A stretch of DNA of 64,000 bases from NORP240 sp942492445 (GTDB lineage Bacteria > Pseudomonadota > Gammaproteobacteria > Pseudomonadales > Pseudohongiellaceae): assembly GCA_942492445.1 (NCBI GenBank), contig CALOEW010000082.1, positions 1 to 64,000 on the forward strand. The letters are read 5' to 3'. How positions within the stretch are numbered: the stretch's first letter is position 1; every line of letters starts with the position of its first letter. The notes under the pieces are model-generated. The model had not been told where the DNA came from. It worked only from the letters and a program-made list of their open reading frames with translations, and made no database searches. Made by a program: the position numbers and the translations under genes. Shown piece after piece: positions 35,425 to 44,237 of the stretch.

Positions 35425-38181
35425 TTACGCTGGCTGCTTGTTCCTCAATGCCGCCTGAGCCGCAGCAAGCCTTGCAATCGGGACTCTTGGCGGGGAGCAG
35501 CTTACGTAATCCAGGCCGAGGTTGTGGCAGAAATCAATGGATGCCGGATCTCCGGCATGTTCTCCACAGATACCGAGCTTGAGGTCTTTCTTCACCTCGC
35601 GGCCGTTGCTGGCGGCAAATCGCATCAGCTTACCGACGCCGTTCTTGTCAATACTGGCAAAAGGGTTCTGGCTGTAGATTTCCTTTTTCTGGTACTCGTC
35701 ATAGAACAGGCCCATATCGTCTCGACTCAGGCCCAGAGTGGTCTGGGTCAGATCGTTGGTACCAAAGCTGAAGAAATCGGCGATCTGGGCTATTTCGTCT
35801 GCTGTTATGGCTGCACGGGGGACTTCAATCATTGTCCCCACCTGGTAACTGATTTTCACTCCGCGTTTCTGCATCACTTCTTCTGCTACCCGGTGTACTA
35901 CATCCAACTGGTCTTGCAGCTCTGCCTTGAACCCCACCAGCGGGATCATGATTTCAGGGTTTACCTTGATTTTTTTCTTTGCCTTCATCACCTGTGCAGC
36001 GGCTTCAAAGATGGCCCGGGTCTGCATTTCGGTGATCTCAGGGTGCAAAATACCCAGTCTGCAGCCGCGGCAGCCCAGCATCGGATTCTCTTCGTGAAGC
36101 GCCTTGATTCGCTCGATTACAAATTCAAGGGGTACGCCGAGCTTTTCCGCCAGTTGTCTGCGGACCACGTCGTCGTGTGGCAGAAATTCGTGCAGCGGTG
36201 GATCCAGAAGGCGAATGGTAACCGGTCGGCCGGCCATCGCCTTGAATAATCCGACAAAATCCTTTTTCTGAAATGGCAGCAGTTTTTTCAGCGCTGCCCT
36301 ACGCTCGACTTCATCTACGGCGAGTATCATCTGACGCATCAGGTCGATTCGATTGCCTTCGAAGAACATATGCTCGGTGCGGCAGAGACCGATCCCTTCG
36401 GCGCCGAAAGCAACAGCCTGTCGGGCCATGGACGGCGTATCGGCATTGGTGCGGATTTTCAGTCTACGGTACTTGTCAGACCACTTCATCACTGTCTGAA
36501 ACAACTCGAAAGTATAACTTTTCTCCGGTTTCATGGTGCTTTCAAGGACCCGTTTAACCTCGGAGTCTGCACTTTCGATCATGCCCTTATATATTCCGCC
36601 AGTGGTTCCGTCGATTGAAATATAATCACCTTCCTTCAGGACTACCTTGCCCGCCGTCAAGGTCTTGCGCTCATAGTTAATGGTAATGTCCCCGGCGCCA
36701 CAGACACAGACTTTGCCTAATTGGCGCGCCACTAGTGCTGCGTGAGAGGAAACACCGCCTCGTGAAGTCAGGATTCCCTGAGAATGTAACATCCCCTTCA
36801 GGTCGTCTGGTGATGTTTCTGTCCTGCACAGGACCACCTTATTGCCGCGCTTGATTTCCTGTTCAGCAGCTGCCGCCGTGAAGGCAATACGACCGGTCGC
36901 GGCTCCGGGGCCGGCAGGAAGGCCATGGGCAATCAGGGAAGCGGCTTTCAATGCCTTCGCATCAAATACCGGAACCAGCAGCGAGTCGATTGATTCGGCG
37001 GGGATTTTCAGTAAAGCGGTCTGCTGGCTCATCAGCCGTTCGCGTTGCATCTCAACGGCGATCCGCACAGCTGCAAGTCCAGTACGTTTGCCATTTCGAG
37101 TCTGTAAAATGAACAGGCGACCTTCCTCGATCGTAAATTCAAAATCCTGCATGTCCTTGAAGTGACTTTCCAGCTTGCTGCGAACCTTTTCCAGATCAGC
37201 GAAATTTTCTGGAAGTTCCTTCTGCATATAGGTGATCGAATGGGGAGTTCTTACTCCAGCCACCACGTCCTCCCCCTGGGCATTTACCAGGTATTCACCA
37301 TAAAAGGCCTTTTCTCCATTTGCCGGATCTCTGGTGAAGGCAACCCCTGTGGCACTGGTATCCCCCATATTGCCGAATACCATTGCCTGAATGTTGACCG
37401 CGGTACCCCATTCAGCCGGGATTCCATATTGCTGGCGGTATATGATTGCACGTGGATTTTTCCAGGATTTGAATACCGCACCGATCGCACCCCACAGTTG
37501 CTCCATGACATCCTGGGGGAACGACTTGCCGGATTTCTTACTAATCAGATTTTTATATTGCTTGACCAGGTCCTTGAGGTTGTCAGTTGTCAGGGCATTA
37601 TCGGCATCAATTCCCAGCCTGCCCTTCATTTTGTCCAGGACCTTATGGAAAGGATCCTCTTCCTCTTCATTCTCGGCCTGGATACCGAGAACAACGTCGC
37701 CGTACATCTGGATAAATCTTCTATAACAATCCCAGGCAAACCGGCTGTTCCCGGATGCAGCGGCCAGGCCTTCCACGGTTGCATCGTTCAACCCCAGATT
37801 CAGTATGGTATCCATCATGCCTGGCATGGAATCGCGGGCTCCGGAACGCACTGAAACCAGAAGAGGATTGGTACTGGCACCGAATTTCTTACCCAGCTGC
37901 TTTTCTATCTGAGCGATGGCGGTTTCAACATCTTTGGCCAGAGATTGCGGGTAATTTTCCTTGTGCGAATAGAAATAGTTGCAAACTTCCGTACTTATGG
38001 TGAATCCGGGTGGTACCGGAAGTCCGATAGACGCCATTTCAGCGAGGTTGGCACCCTTGCCACCCAGTAATTCCCGCATCTTGGCATTGCCTTCGGTTTT
38101 CTGGCCGAATGCATAAACACAGTTATTGGCCGGCTTTTGCGGCTTACGTCCAGAGGCGGTTTTACGAGTAGTTTTATTCAT
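35425..38181 (-). CDS. ppdK: Pyruvate, phosphate dikinase
   Basis: A 918-residue enzyme that interconverts pyruvate, ATP and phosphate with PEP, AMP and pyrophosphate. The N-terminal ATP-grasp part begins FGQKTEGNAKMRELLGGKGANLAEM. The swivelling phosphohistidine domain has the catalytic His in GILTSRGGVSSHAALVARQLGK. The C-terminal PEP/pyruvate barrel carries RTEHMFFE, GCRGCRLGI and FFSFGTNDLTQTTLGLSRDD. A basic N-terminal extension of about 20 residues is present. Length is normal, and it is a single-gene unit convergent with the M48 gene. Its presence suggests gluconeogenic or pyrophosphate-linked metabolism. Confidence 0.96.
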   Translation of the reverse strand: MNKTTRKTASGRKPQKPANNCVYAFGQKTEGNAKMRELLGGKGANLAEMASIGLPVPPGFTISTEVCNYFYSHKENYPQSLAKDVETAIAQIEKQLGKKFGASTNPLLVSVRSGARDSMPGMMDTILNLGLNDATVEGLAAASGNSRFAWDCYRRFIQMYGDVVLGIQAENEEEEDPFHKVLDKMKGRLGIDADNALTTDNLKDLVKQYKNLISKKSGKSFPQDVMEQLWGAIGAVFKSWKNPRAIIYRQQYGIPAEWGTAVNIQAMVFGNMGDTSATGVAFTRDPANGEKAFYGEYLVNAQGEDVVAGVRTPHSITYMQKELPENFADLEKVRSKLESHFKDMQDFEFTIEEGRLFILQTRNGKRTGLAAVRIAVEMQRERLMSQQTALLKIPAESIDSLLVPVFDAKALKAASLIAHGLPAGPGAATGRIAFTAAAAEQEIKRGNKVVLCRTETSPDDLKGMLHSQGILTSRGGVSSHAALVARQLGKVCVCGAGDITINYERKTLTAGKVVLKEGDYISIDGTTGGIYKGMIESADSEVKRVLESTMKPEKSYTFELFQTVMKWSDKYRRLKIRTNADTPSMARQAVAFGAEGIGLCRTEHMFFEGNRIDLMRQMILAVDEVERRAALKKLLPFQKKDFVGLFKAMAGRPVTIRLLDPPLHEFLPHDDVVRRQLAEKLGVPLEFVIERIKALHEENPMLGCRGCRLGILHPEITEMQTRAIFEAAAQVMKAKKKIKVNPEIMIPLVGFKAELQDQLDVVHRVAEEVMQKRGVKISYQVGTMIEVPRAAITADEIAQIADFFSFGTNDLTQTTLGLSRDDMGLFYDEYQKKEIYSQNPFASIDKNGVGKLMRFAASNGREVKKDLKLGICGEHAGDPASIDFCHNLGLDYVSCSPPRVPIARLAAAQAALRNKQPA

Positions 38182-38546
38182 GCGAGTAGATCGTCCCCTT
38201 CTAGCCAGTATTCATGTAGCGATTAGCCCGGAACCCGCTTGTTAGCCGGATGACAGCCACCCACTTGGTACTCATTATTGCCAGGCCAACTGAAGTCAGA
38301 TAAACGACCCCGAACGGGGAACAGGAGGATAATGCACCTTTACCTCAAAATCCAGCTTTGTGAAACGATGGAGCAGGCAGGGAAGTACTCCTAAGCAGGG
38401 CTTGGCCCAACCAGAGTGCACCGTTCTGGGGCGTGCACTGTTCGACATACCCCTGAACAAAGTAGTAATGAAGGCTAGTTGGAGACATCAAGCCCTAATT
38501 CAGGGTAATAGCGCTTATAAGGGCTCAATAGGTAGCGAAGCGAGGG
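38182..38546. other. Intergenic region, no gene seen
   Basis: About 365 bases between the ppdK start and the AT-rich island. A short plus-strand frame exists from 38360, but nothing recognisable is encoded. The base composition falls from about half GC to clearly AT-rich toward the right end, marking the island border. The ppdK promoter should be within the left part. Confidence 0.4.
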
Positions 38547-39191
38547 CTATTTGATAAGTTCTGGTTGCTTGGCTTTTTTGTGTTCGATTGGGTTAAAGCC
38601 GGTCCGATTTGTCATGGCTATTTGCCGCTTCTCACGTAGCTTGTATTCCTTCCAATAGCTGTGAAATCCTAATATTAACTTCCACCTGGTTGTATAACTG
38701 ACGCAGATTTTATCATGAGTACATTGCCCCTGAATCATAGATGGCGAGCCTAAGTAGAGTTGGGTCGGATTTGTTAAACTATGTATGTGATCGATGTTCT
38801 TATTTCGTGCATTTCGCATTAACAAGATATATTTCTTCCTACAGAAGAACACATCTTTCAAAATTCGCTTCCAAACAGAAAATTGTAACTTTGCTGTTTT
38901 CAATGCAGGGCTAATCCATAGTCCATTGACTTCCATCATGTCATAGCTGTCGATTTTAAAAAACTTATCAGTAGATTTAACTGGGTCGGGGACGAACAAC
39001 AGGGATCTGAACGGTGGCTGAGTTACAATTATAAATCCACCACCCAGTCTATCTTGTAAGAAAACTCCTACTACTTGATTTTGCATTACATATGGAAGTG
39101 GCAATTTTACACCTACATAATATCCAAAACGATCAATAAAAAACTCTATTTCTTCTTGATCGGAAATAGTCCGGAAATCCAGTTCTTCCAT
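38547..39191 (-). CDS. Hypothetical protein of AT-rich island
   Basis: A 214-residue protein that I do not recognise with confidence. It has alternating beta and alpha character, with a GGGFIIVTQPPFRSLLFVPDP strand pair and YDMMEVNGLWISPALKTAKLQFSVWKRILKDVFF. This order is reminiscent of GNAT or acyl-homoserine-lactone-synthase-like folds, but that is only an impression. The C-terminus is basic. Its start overlaps the end of the methyltransferase gene by 46 bases, so the pair is probably co-translated. Codon use is much more A/T-rich than in neighbours outside the island, which suggests horizontal acquisition. Confidence 0.6.
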   Translation of the reverse strand: MEELDFRTISDQEEIEFFIDRFGYYVGVKLPLPYVMQNQVVGVFLQDRLGGGFIIVTQPPFRSLLFVPDPVKSTDKFFKIDSYDMMEVNGLWISPALKTAKLQFSVWKRILKDVFFCRKKYILLMRNARNKNIDHIHSLTNPTQLYLGSPSMIQGQCTHDKICVSYTTRWKLILGFHSYWKEYKLREKRQIAMTNRTGFNPIEHKKAKQPELIK

Positions 39192-39573
39192 TGTGTAGCC
39201 TTGGGCAAAAACATTCCAACATGATTCTTATACTCTTTGTAAGTTGGACCTAACGTAGTTTTTGCAATTTGATTTTCTTCTGATTTTGCTGCCTTGAAAT
39301 AAAACAAAGACAGCATTGATAGTGTAATCCACAATGAAACTAAGTTAAACATTAAAGTACTTGTGGCCCAAGTAATTATGTATGACAAGTAAAATGGGTG
39401 TCTGACAAGATTGAAGGGGCCGCTTGTAATAATAATTCGCACATTTCCCCCAGTTGCGAAACTTAATTCTTTGCTGCTCCGAATGCCCCACCAAAATATA
39501 GTTAAAGTATAATGAGTAAAAGAAAAAGCAAATTATGGAGGGCGAAAAGTGTGCCGAGTGTCTTCCTTGGCAT
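39146..39573 (-). CDS. Isoprenylcysteine methyltransferase-like protein, frameshifted
   Basis: A small membrane methyltransferase of the ICMT/PEMT-like family. The conserved C-terminal half reads TSGPFNLVRHPFYLSYIITW, followed by a membrane pair and a E-x-x-Y-x-x-Y-like TTLGPTYKEYKNHVGMFLP. The open frame has no start except an internal GTG at 39442. An ATG at 39573 begins MPRKTLGTLFALHNLLFLLL in the neighbouring frame and ends just where the other frame picks up FWWGIRSSKELS, so one missing base near 39505-39520 would give a normal protein of about 142 residues. Downstream partner: the 38547-39191 gene, overlapping by 46 bases. Confidence 0.65.
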
Positions 39574-39906
39574 TTTAAAACTAGGTACTATTATAAAAAT
39601 CTGTATGGCGACCAAGGGGTCTAGCAAAGAAAGCTGATCAGGAGTGTCTTCTTTGAGGTATTTTTAAGAAATATAAGTCTAGCCCAAATGTAGCTACACA
39701 CCAATGAAACGTACAACAATAGAGCAAGATATGATGTGGGAATTTGCAATAGATTGACCTAAAGATTAACCGATGTACGCCGTTTATAGCTGTTGTGCAG
39801 ATCCAGATAATACTAGTTCTGAATTATTAAATGTATTCAAACCCTAATTAATTAGCGTGAAATTCCACCATTATTTGCACTTGTATTTAGGTTCTAAGGA
39901 AAGTTC
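39574..39906. other. AT-rich divergent intergenic region
   Basis: About 330 bases, strongly AT-rich, between the divergent methyltransferase and cyclase genes. I see no open frame of interest. It should hold promoters for both directions, but many TATAAT-like strings occur by chance in such composition, so I mark none. Confidence 0.4.
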
Positions 39907-41310
39907 TTGAGAAATAGTAGAGACAAGTACTTCAATTATTGCAGAGAACACAAAGACGAGTTTAAGAGGGAGCTGAGAGATGAAGCTGCTCGCGCTCTCG
40001 GTGGTTGGCCTTGTAGAATTACTGCAGTACTTCTTGGAATATCCTCCTTGGTAACTTATTACCATCCTGCTAACCAAGACAATCCAAATATTTTATATAG
40101 CCTTTATGCATACGCTATTCCGGTAGTAATAGCTGCATTATACCGCCCTCTTACCCTTCTATTGCCTACGGTTAATAAATATAGTCCAATTATATTGGAC
40201 GTTTTGATAGTCTCAGGTTTAGCAGGTTTCTTGGCAACTTTGCGAATCTTACTTGGTGAATCTGAGCTAGATGAAGGTATACAGTCTGTTAACCTCGCAC
40301 TGTTGGGTCAAATAAATTTTGTTCTACTGTTGGCTACGGCTTTTTCATATCACATCAGCTATTCTGTAACATTTGTTCGAAACATCTGGTTGACACTATC
40401 GACAGCGACTATTTTAGCGCTTATTAATTATAATTTTGTGATAGTCAACTGGATTCAAGTATTGCAGGGGTTTATGGCCGGTACGATTTTTAGCTGGATA
40501 TTTTTTGTATCTATCCGTACTCGCTTTTACTTGAAGTCAACAGATGCCGATATACGGCAGCATCTGTATAATCAGCTTTCCAAGCTGGTTTATCCACACC
40601 AGCTAGAGCGTATCAAACTGGGCGATGAGCTTGAAAGCACGATGCCACTCAAGGAGGGTAAGGCGATCGTTAACGTGTTTGATGTTCAAAAATCAAGTGA
40701 GATAAGGCATGAGCGCACCAAGGAATTTTTTATGGGGGTTTTTCAATCATTCCTGCAGATCTGTATGCAGGGATATGAGCACAATCCCCTGCGTTCACGA
40801 GCGTTTCGTTTGAAAGAGACAGGAGATGGATTTATCAGTGCGGTCGGTTATCCTTTTCTGCCTATAGATTCGAGGTCTCTAGCAGATAGTGCTGTCTCAA
40901 CCGCTCTGGATATGTTCGGCGCGTTCAATGAAGAAGTTGATAAATTCAATTACTCCCGCCCGATAAAGGCGGCTATGGGGCTCGCTTACAACTCTGTCCA
41001 GGGGACCTTTCAATCCGGAGGTATTCGAGCCTATGATCTGTTTGGGGATGCTCTGATACAGGCAGCACGTTATGAAGAGTTACGCAAACATCCCTTGCTT
41101 AAGAATATGATATCCGACTATGCGAAGAGCCTCGGCCTGGAGCACTACCATATCCTTATAATCCAGGAAGTCATCTACAACTCGTTGAGTCAACCATTTC
41201 GAGAATTTTTTCGGGAAGTGGATCTTTGGAGCGAATACTTCAAAGGGCATAGTTTTCAATCGCTCCATGACAACGATGCCCGCTTTGTCTATTTCTACAT
41301 ATTGGAATAA
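39907..41310 (+). CDS. Membrane class III nucleotide cyclase
   Basis: A 467-residue protein with about six membrane helices in residues 35-205 and a C-terminal class III adenylate/guanylate-type cyclase domain (about 245-460). Both metal-binding aspartates are present (VNVFDVQKSSE and KETGDGFISAVG). The transition-state segment is atypical: YDLFGDALIQAARYEE has Gln where the usual motif has Asn, while the Arg is kept, so product specificity is uncertain. The start is TTG at 39907, supported by AAGGA seven bases ahead. Its 5' half is AT-rich like the island, and the 3' half approaches genome composition. Divergent partners are a methyltransferase and an unknown protein. Confidence 0.82.
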   Translation: MRNSRDKYFNYCREHKDEFKRELRDEAARALGGWPCRITAVLLGISSLVTYYHPANQDNPNILYSLYAYAIPVVIAALYRPLTLLLPTVNKYSPIILDVLIVSGLAGFLATLRILLGESELDEGIQSVNLALLGQINFVLLLATAFSYHISYSVTFVRNIWLTLSTATILALINYNFVIVNWIQVLQGFMAGTIFSWIFFVSIRTRFYLKSTDADIRQHLYNQLSKLVYPHQLERIKLGDELESTMPLKEGKAIVNVFDVQKSSEIRHERTKEFFMGVFQSFLQICMQGYEHNPLRSRAFRLKETGDGFISAVGYPFLPIDSRSLADSAVSTALDMFGAFNEEVDKFNYSRPIKAAMGLAYNSVQGTFQSGGIRAYDLFGDALIQAARYEELRKHPLLKNMISDYAKSLGLEHYHILIIQEVIYNSLSQPFREFFREVDLWSEYFKGHSFQSLHDNDARFVYFYILE

Positions 41311-41351
41311 GAGCCTCTGCTTTTTACTGCCAGTCTCCTCTTTGGAGCACG

Positions 41352-41371
41352 CTTAATCAGAGGTTCCTTAA
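41352..41371. repeat. Solo MITE-type end
   Basis: CTTAATCAGAGGTTCCTTAA matches the terminal sequence of the elements at 42492 and 44219. It lies between the cyclase and the convergent dehydrogenase, only 42 bases past the cyclase stop, and may be a relic marking an insertion border. Confidence 0.5.
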
Positions 41372-42318
41372 TCCACCGGGGTCTTTAGTGGGTCACCGTT
41401 TTTCCATGCCAGAAGATTGTCAATTACGAGATCGCCCATACCAGTGCGGGTTTCGACTGTGGCGCTGCCAATATGTGGAAAGAGTACGACATTGCTCATT
41501 GATATGAGTTCCTCACGGACCTTCGGTTCATTGACGTACACATCCAGGCCGGCGCTTGCGATCGTGCCTGATCGAAGCGCCTCTATCAGATCATCTTCAT
41601 TTACACTTGACCCTCTGCCCACATTGATAAATGTGCTGTGAGGACCCAGTGCCCTGAACACATCAAGGTTTATTGAATTTTCAGTCTCTGGTCCTCCAGG
41701 CAACATACACAGGAGAATATCGACGTTTTCACACAGGCTCTGGATATCCGGGTAGTATTGAAACGGGAGGTCCTTTATTCGTCGGTTGTGGTAAGCGATA
41801 TTTAGCTTAAATGCCTGTGCGCGGCGAGCAATATCTTCACCAATATTGCCCAGCCCGAGGATCCCGAGAGTTTGCCCTGCCAGACTTCGTGACAGGGGGA
41901 AAGGGCCTTTAAGCCACTCGTGCGAACGTACGTACCTGTCTGCATTAATCAGATTTCTTTGGGTTGCGAGTATAAGTGCAATTGCGATATCTGCCACCGC
42001 GTCATTCAGCACCGTTGGCGTATTCGTAACTGAAATACCTCGAGAACGGGTAATGCCAAAATCAATACCGTCTACTCCGACTCCGAAACAGGAAATTAAT
42101 TCGAGTTTGGGTAACGTATAGATCAGAGGATTGGTTTGCCAAGAGGCAGTGGCAACCGTTCGGCAGTGTGGTTTCAATTGCTCGACCAACTTCCTCTGGT
42201 TCAGTGGCGACAACAACCATAACTTGTGTGTTTCAAAAAGAGTGTCCAGTTTATTAACCGTCCCAGAATGGAACTCATTGGCAATCAAGAGTGGAACTTT
42301 GTTTGGCGATTCATTCAT
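41368..42318 (-). CDS. D-2-hydroxyacid dehydrogenase
   Basis: A 316-residue NAD(P)-dependent dehydrogenase of the glyoxylate/hydroxypyruvate reductase type. The Rossmann motif is TLGILGLGNIGEDIARRA; the catalytic set is Arg in FINVGRGSSVNEDDL, Glu in GLDVYVNEP and His in LFPHIGSAT. I prefer ATG 42318 (MNESPNKVPLLIANEF) because it matches the start of the substrate-binding domain. The open frame extends to 42420 but adds 34 residues without a Shine-Dalgarno. It is divergent from selA, with a MITE between them. Exact substrate is unknown. Confidence 0.88.
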   Translation of the reverse strand: MNESPNKVPLLIANEFHSGTVNKLDTLFETHKLWLLSPLNQRKLVEQLKPHCRTVATASWQTNPLIYTLPKLELISCFGVGVDGIDFGITRSRGISVTNTPTVLNDAVADIAIALILATQRNLINADRYVRSHEWLKGPFPLSRSLAGQTLGILGLGNIGEDIARRAQAFKLNIAYHNRRIKDLPFQYYPDIQSLCENVDILLCMLPGGPETENSINLDVFRALGPHSTFINVGRGSSVNEDDLIEALRSGTIASAGLDVYVNEPKVREELISMSNVVLFPHIGSATVETRTGMGDLVIDNLLAWKNGDPLKTPVD

Positions 42319-42491
42319 ATAGCTTGGCTTGCTCTCCGGGTCTGAGATCGGCATATGCTTGTTTTCGTCCTGCGAATCTGGGCACGCTACCAGATTCCCA
42401 AATTGATATCCACGTTCCATTGCATGAACGCTGCAATTTACGTAAATTGAGAATCCGATTTATTCCGGGTGGGTAAAGCTGTCCGATTCAC

Positions 42492-42646
42492 TAAGGAACC
42501 TCGATTAAGTCCCACAATGCCGCGGGAGTCGTCGGGTGTTGCTGTAAGGCGCTGTGCGCGAATGGTCACCCCTGCCATGCAGCAATGAGCGCGCCCGAGG
42601 CCCGCCGAAGGCCAGAGTGTAGGGGGACTTAATCTAGGTTCCCTAA
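42492..42646. mobile_element. MITE-like element, copy A (about 155 bp)
   Basis: A non-coding element with terminal inverted repeats: TAAGGAACCTCGATTAAGTC on the left and GGACTTAATCTAGGTTCCCT on the right. Its interior GGGTGTTGCTGTAAGGCG and GAATGGTCAC are the reverse complement of interior parts of copy B at 44219-44490. It lies in the gap between the hydroxyacid dehydrogenase and selA, ending 26 bases before the selA start, so it must touch the selA promoter region. The outer TA ends suggest a TA target, as for IS630/mariner relatives. Confidence 0.75.
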
Positions 42647-42672
42647 TTCTTGTTAATGAGGAACAGGATCAG

Positions 42673-44094
42673 ATGACTGATCCAGTCAATAGGCAACTCA
42701 GAAACCTGCCCGCCATTGACCAGGTGCTGCGGCTTACAGAGTTGTCCAGCGTAATAGACTGTCACGGTCGAGAGGTTGTTCGTGAAGCAGCGAGGGAGAT
42801 TTTGTCCCGGCTACGAGAGGAAATACGCCTGGGTACCAGAACGGGCGGGTCAGGCTTTGTGGAGTCAGTCTCGACAGGGCTTATTGTAAAGGAAATTACT
42901 GCGCGGGTTGCAGTTCGCAGCCGACCTCTATTGATTCCGGTTTTCAATTTAACAGGAACAGTCATTCACACAAACCTGGGGCGTGCTCTATTGCCTGATG
43001 AGGCCATTGAGGCTCTGACCATGATTGCCGGCGAAGCAGTCAACCTGGAATACGAACTTTCAAGTGGTACGCGTGGTGATCGTGAGTCCCATGTGGAGGG
43101 ATTGATTTGTCAGCTTACCGGAGCGGAAGCGGCGACGGTAGTCAATAACAACGCGGCAGCAGTTGTGCTGGTGTTGACCGCCCTGGCGGTGGGTAAGAAC
43201 GTGATTATCTCACGGGGCGAGCTGGTTGAAATTGGCGGGGCGTTCAGGATACCTGAAGTCATGGGCAGTGCTGGTTGCCGCCTCAGAGAAGTTGGGGCGA
43301 CGAATCGGACTCATCTTGCCGATTATTCGCAGGCGATAGATGACAACACTGCGTTGCTCATGCGGGTGCACACCAGCAACTATGAAATTCAGGGGTTTTC
43401 CAGTGCCGTGCCAGAGCCTGAAATTGCTGCTCTTGCCCGAGAACGTGGTATACCGTTTGTTGTGGATCTCGGCAGCGGCACACTGATTGATTTGCATCGC
43501 TTTGGTTTACCCAAAGAACCTACGGTTGCGGATTCGCTGATGCAGGGTGCGGATCTGGTAACCTTTTCAGGAGACAAGTTGCTCGGCGGTCCGCAGGCTG
43601 GCATCGTTGCGGGTCGGAAAGACCTGATACAACAGCTGAAAGTCAGTCCGCTTAAACGTGCCCTGCGAGTCGACAAGCTGACTCTGGCAGCGCTGGGCGC
43701 GGTGCTGCAGCTATACAAAAATCCTTCTCTCCTGCCCCGGAAGCTGCCCGTGCTGCGGGATCTGACAAGATCGAAGGAGGCTATTGCCAGAGTTGCTGCA
43801 GAAGTAACCCCTGTCGTATCCAGGTTTGTGGGTGGGGAAGCGGAAGTTGAAATAATATCTTGCAGGAGCCAGATTGGAAGTGGGGCATTGCCGGTGGATC
43901 TGCTTGAGAGTCTGGCATTGGAGATTACGCCGTCAGGCCCTGCTCGTTCAGAAGCGAAACTTCAAGAGCTCGCGATGAGATTTCGATCGCTTCCTGTGCC
44001 CGTGATCGGCAGGGTACACGGGGGTAGTTTGCTATTTGATTTGCGCTGTTTGCACGATGTTGGAAAATTCTGCATGCAGTTGAACGATCGATAG
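42673..44094 (+). CDS. selA: L-seryl-tRNA(Sec) selenium transferase
   Basis: A 473-residue PLP enzyme that converts seryl-tRNA(Sec) to selenocysteinyl-tRNA(Sec) using selenophosphate. It contains FNLTGTVIHTNLGRALLPDEA, LEYELSSGTRGDRESHVEGLICQLTGAEAATVVNNNAAAV, and the PLP Lys302 in TFSGDKLLGGPQAGI. Length fits the family. AGGA precedes ATG 42673 at short spacing. It is not next to selB, unlike the common selAB operon, and it is bracketed by two MITE-like elements in opposite orientation. It is the enzyme partner of selC (21213) and selB (28365) and is needed for the selenoprotein at 7280. Confidence 0.96.
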   Translation: MTDPVNRQLRNLPAIDQVLRLTELSSVIDCHGREVVREAAREILSRLREEIRLGTRTGGSGFVESVSTGLIVKEITARVAVRSRPLLIPVFNLTGTVIHTNLGRALLPDEAIEALTMIAGEAVNLEYELSSGTRGDRESHVEGLICQLTGAEAATVVNNNAAAVVLVLTALAVGKNVIISRGELVEIGGAFRIPEVMGSAGCRLREVGATNRTHLADYSQAIDDNTALLMRVHTSNYEIQGFSSAVPEPEIAALARERGIPFVVDLGSGTLIDLHRFGLPKEPTVADSLMQGADLVTFSGDKLLGGPQAGIVAGRKDLIQQLKVSPLKRALRVDKLTLAALGAVLQLYKNPSLLPRKLPVLRDLTRSKEAIARVAAEVTPVVSRFVGGEAEVEIISCRSQIGSGALPVDLLESLALEITPSGPARSEAKLQELAMRFRSLPVPVIGRVHGGSLLFDLRCLHDVGKFCMQLNDR

Positions 44095-44202
44095 CTTCCT
44101 CGATCCCGTTTATCGGAAAGACTCCCAGGTTTTTCTATCAGAGGTTATGCTGTCGTTGCAGTGTTCGAGGGATGCTTGGAATGTGTCCGGCAAACAGTAT
44201 CT

Positions 44203-44237
44203 CTTAATCAGAGATTCCTAAGGAACCTCTGATTAAG
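44203..44237. repeat. 35-bp near-perfect palindrome at MITE border
   Basis: CTTAATCAGAGATTCCTAAG runs directly into its near reverse complement GAACCTCTGATTAAG. One arm is the left end of MITE copy B; the other looks like a second MITE end placed head to head. As RNA it would form a long hairpin 109 bases after selA and could act as a transcript end, though it lacks a clear U-tract. Confidence 0.6.

Noticed and set aside
39907..41310. Calling the cyclase a Pycsar (PycC) phage-defence enzyme
   Set aside because: No neighbouring effector with a cyclic-nucleotide-binding domain, TIR or toxin-like membrane domain can be recognised. The cyclase is membrane-bound, and the evidence is only the island context.
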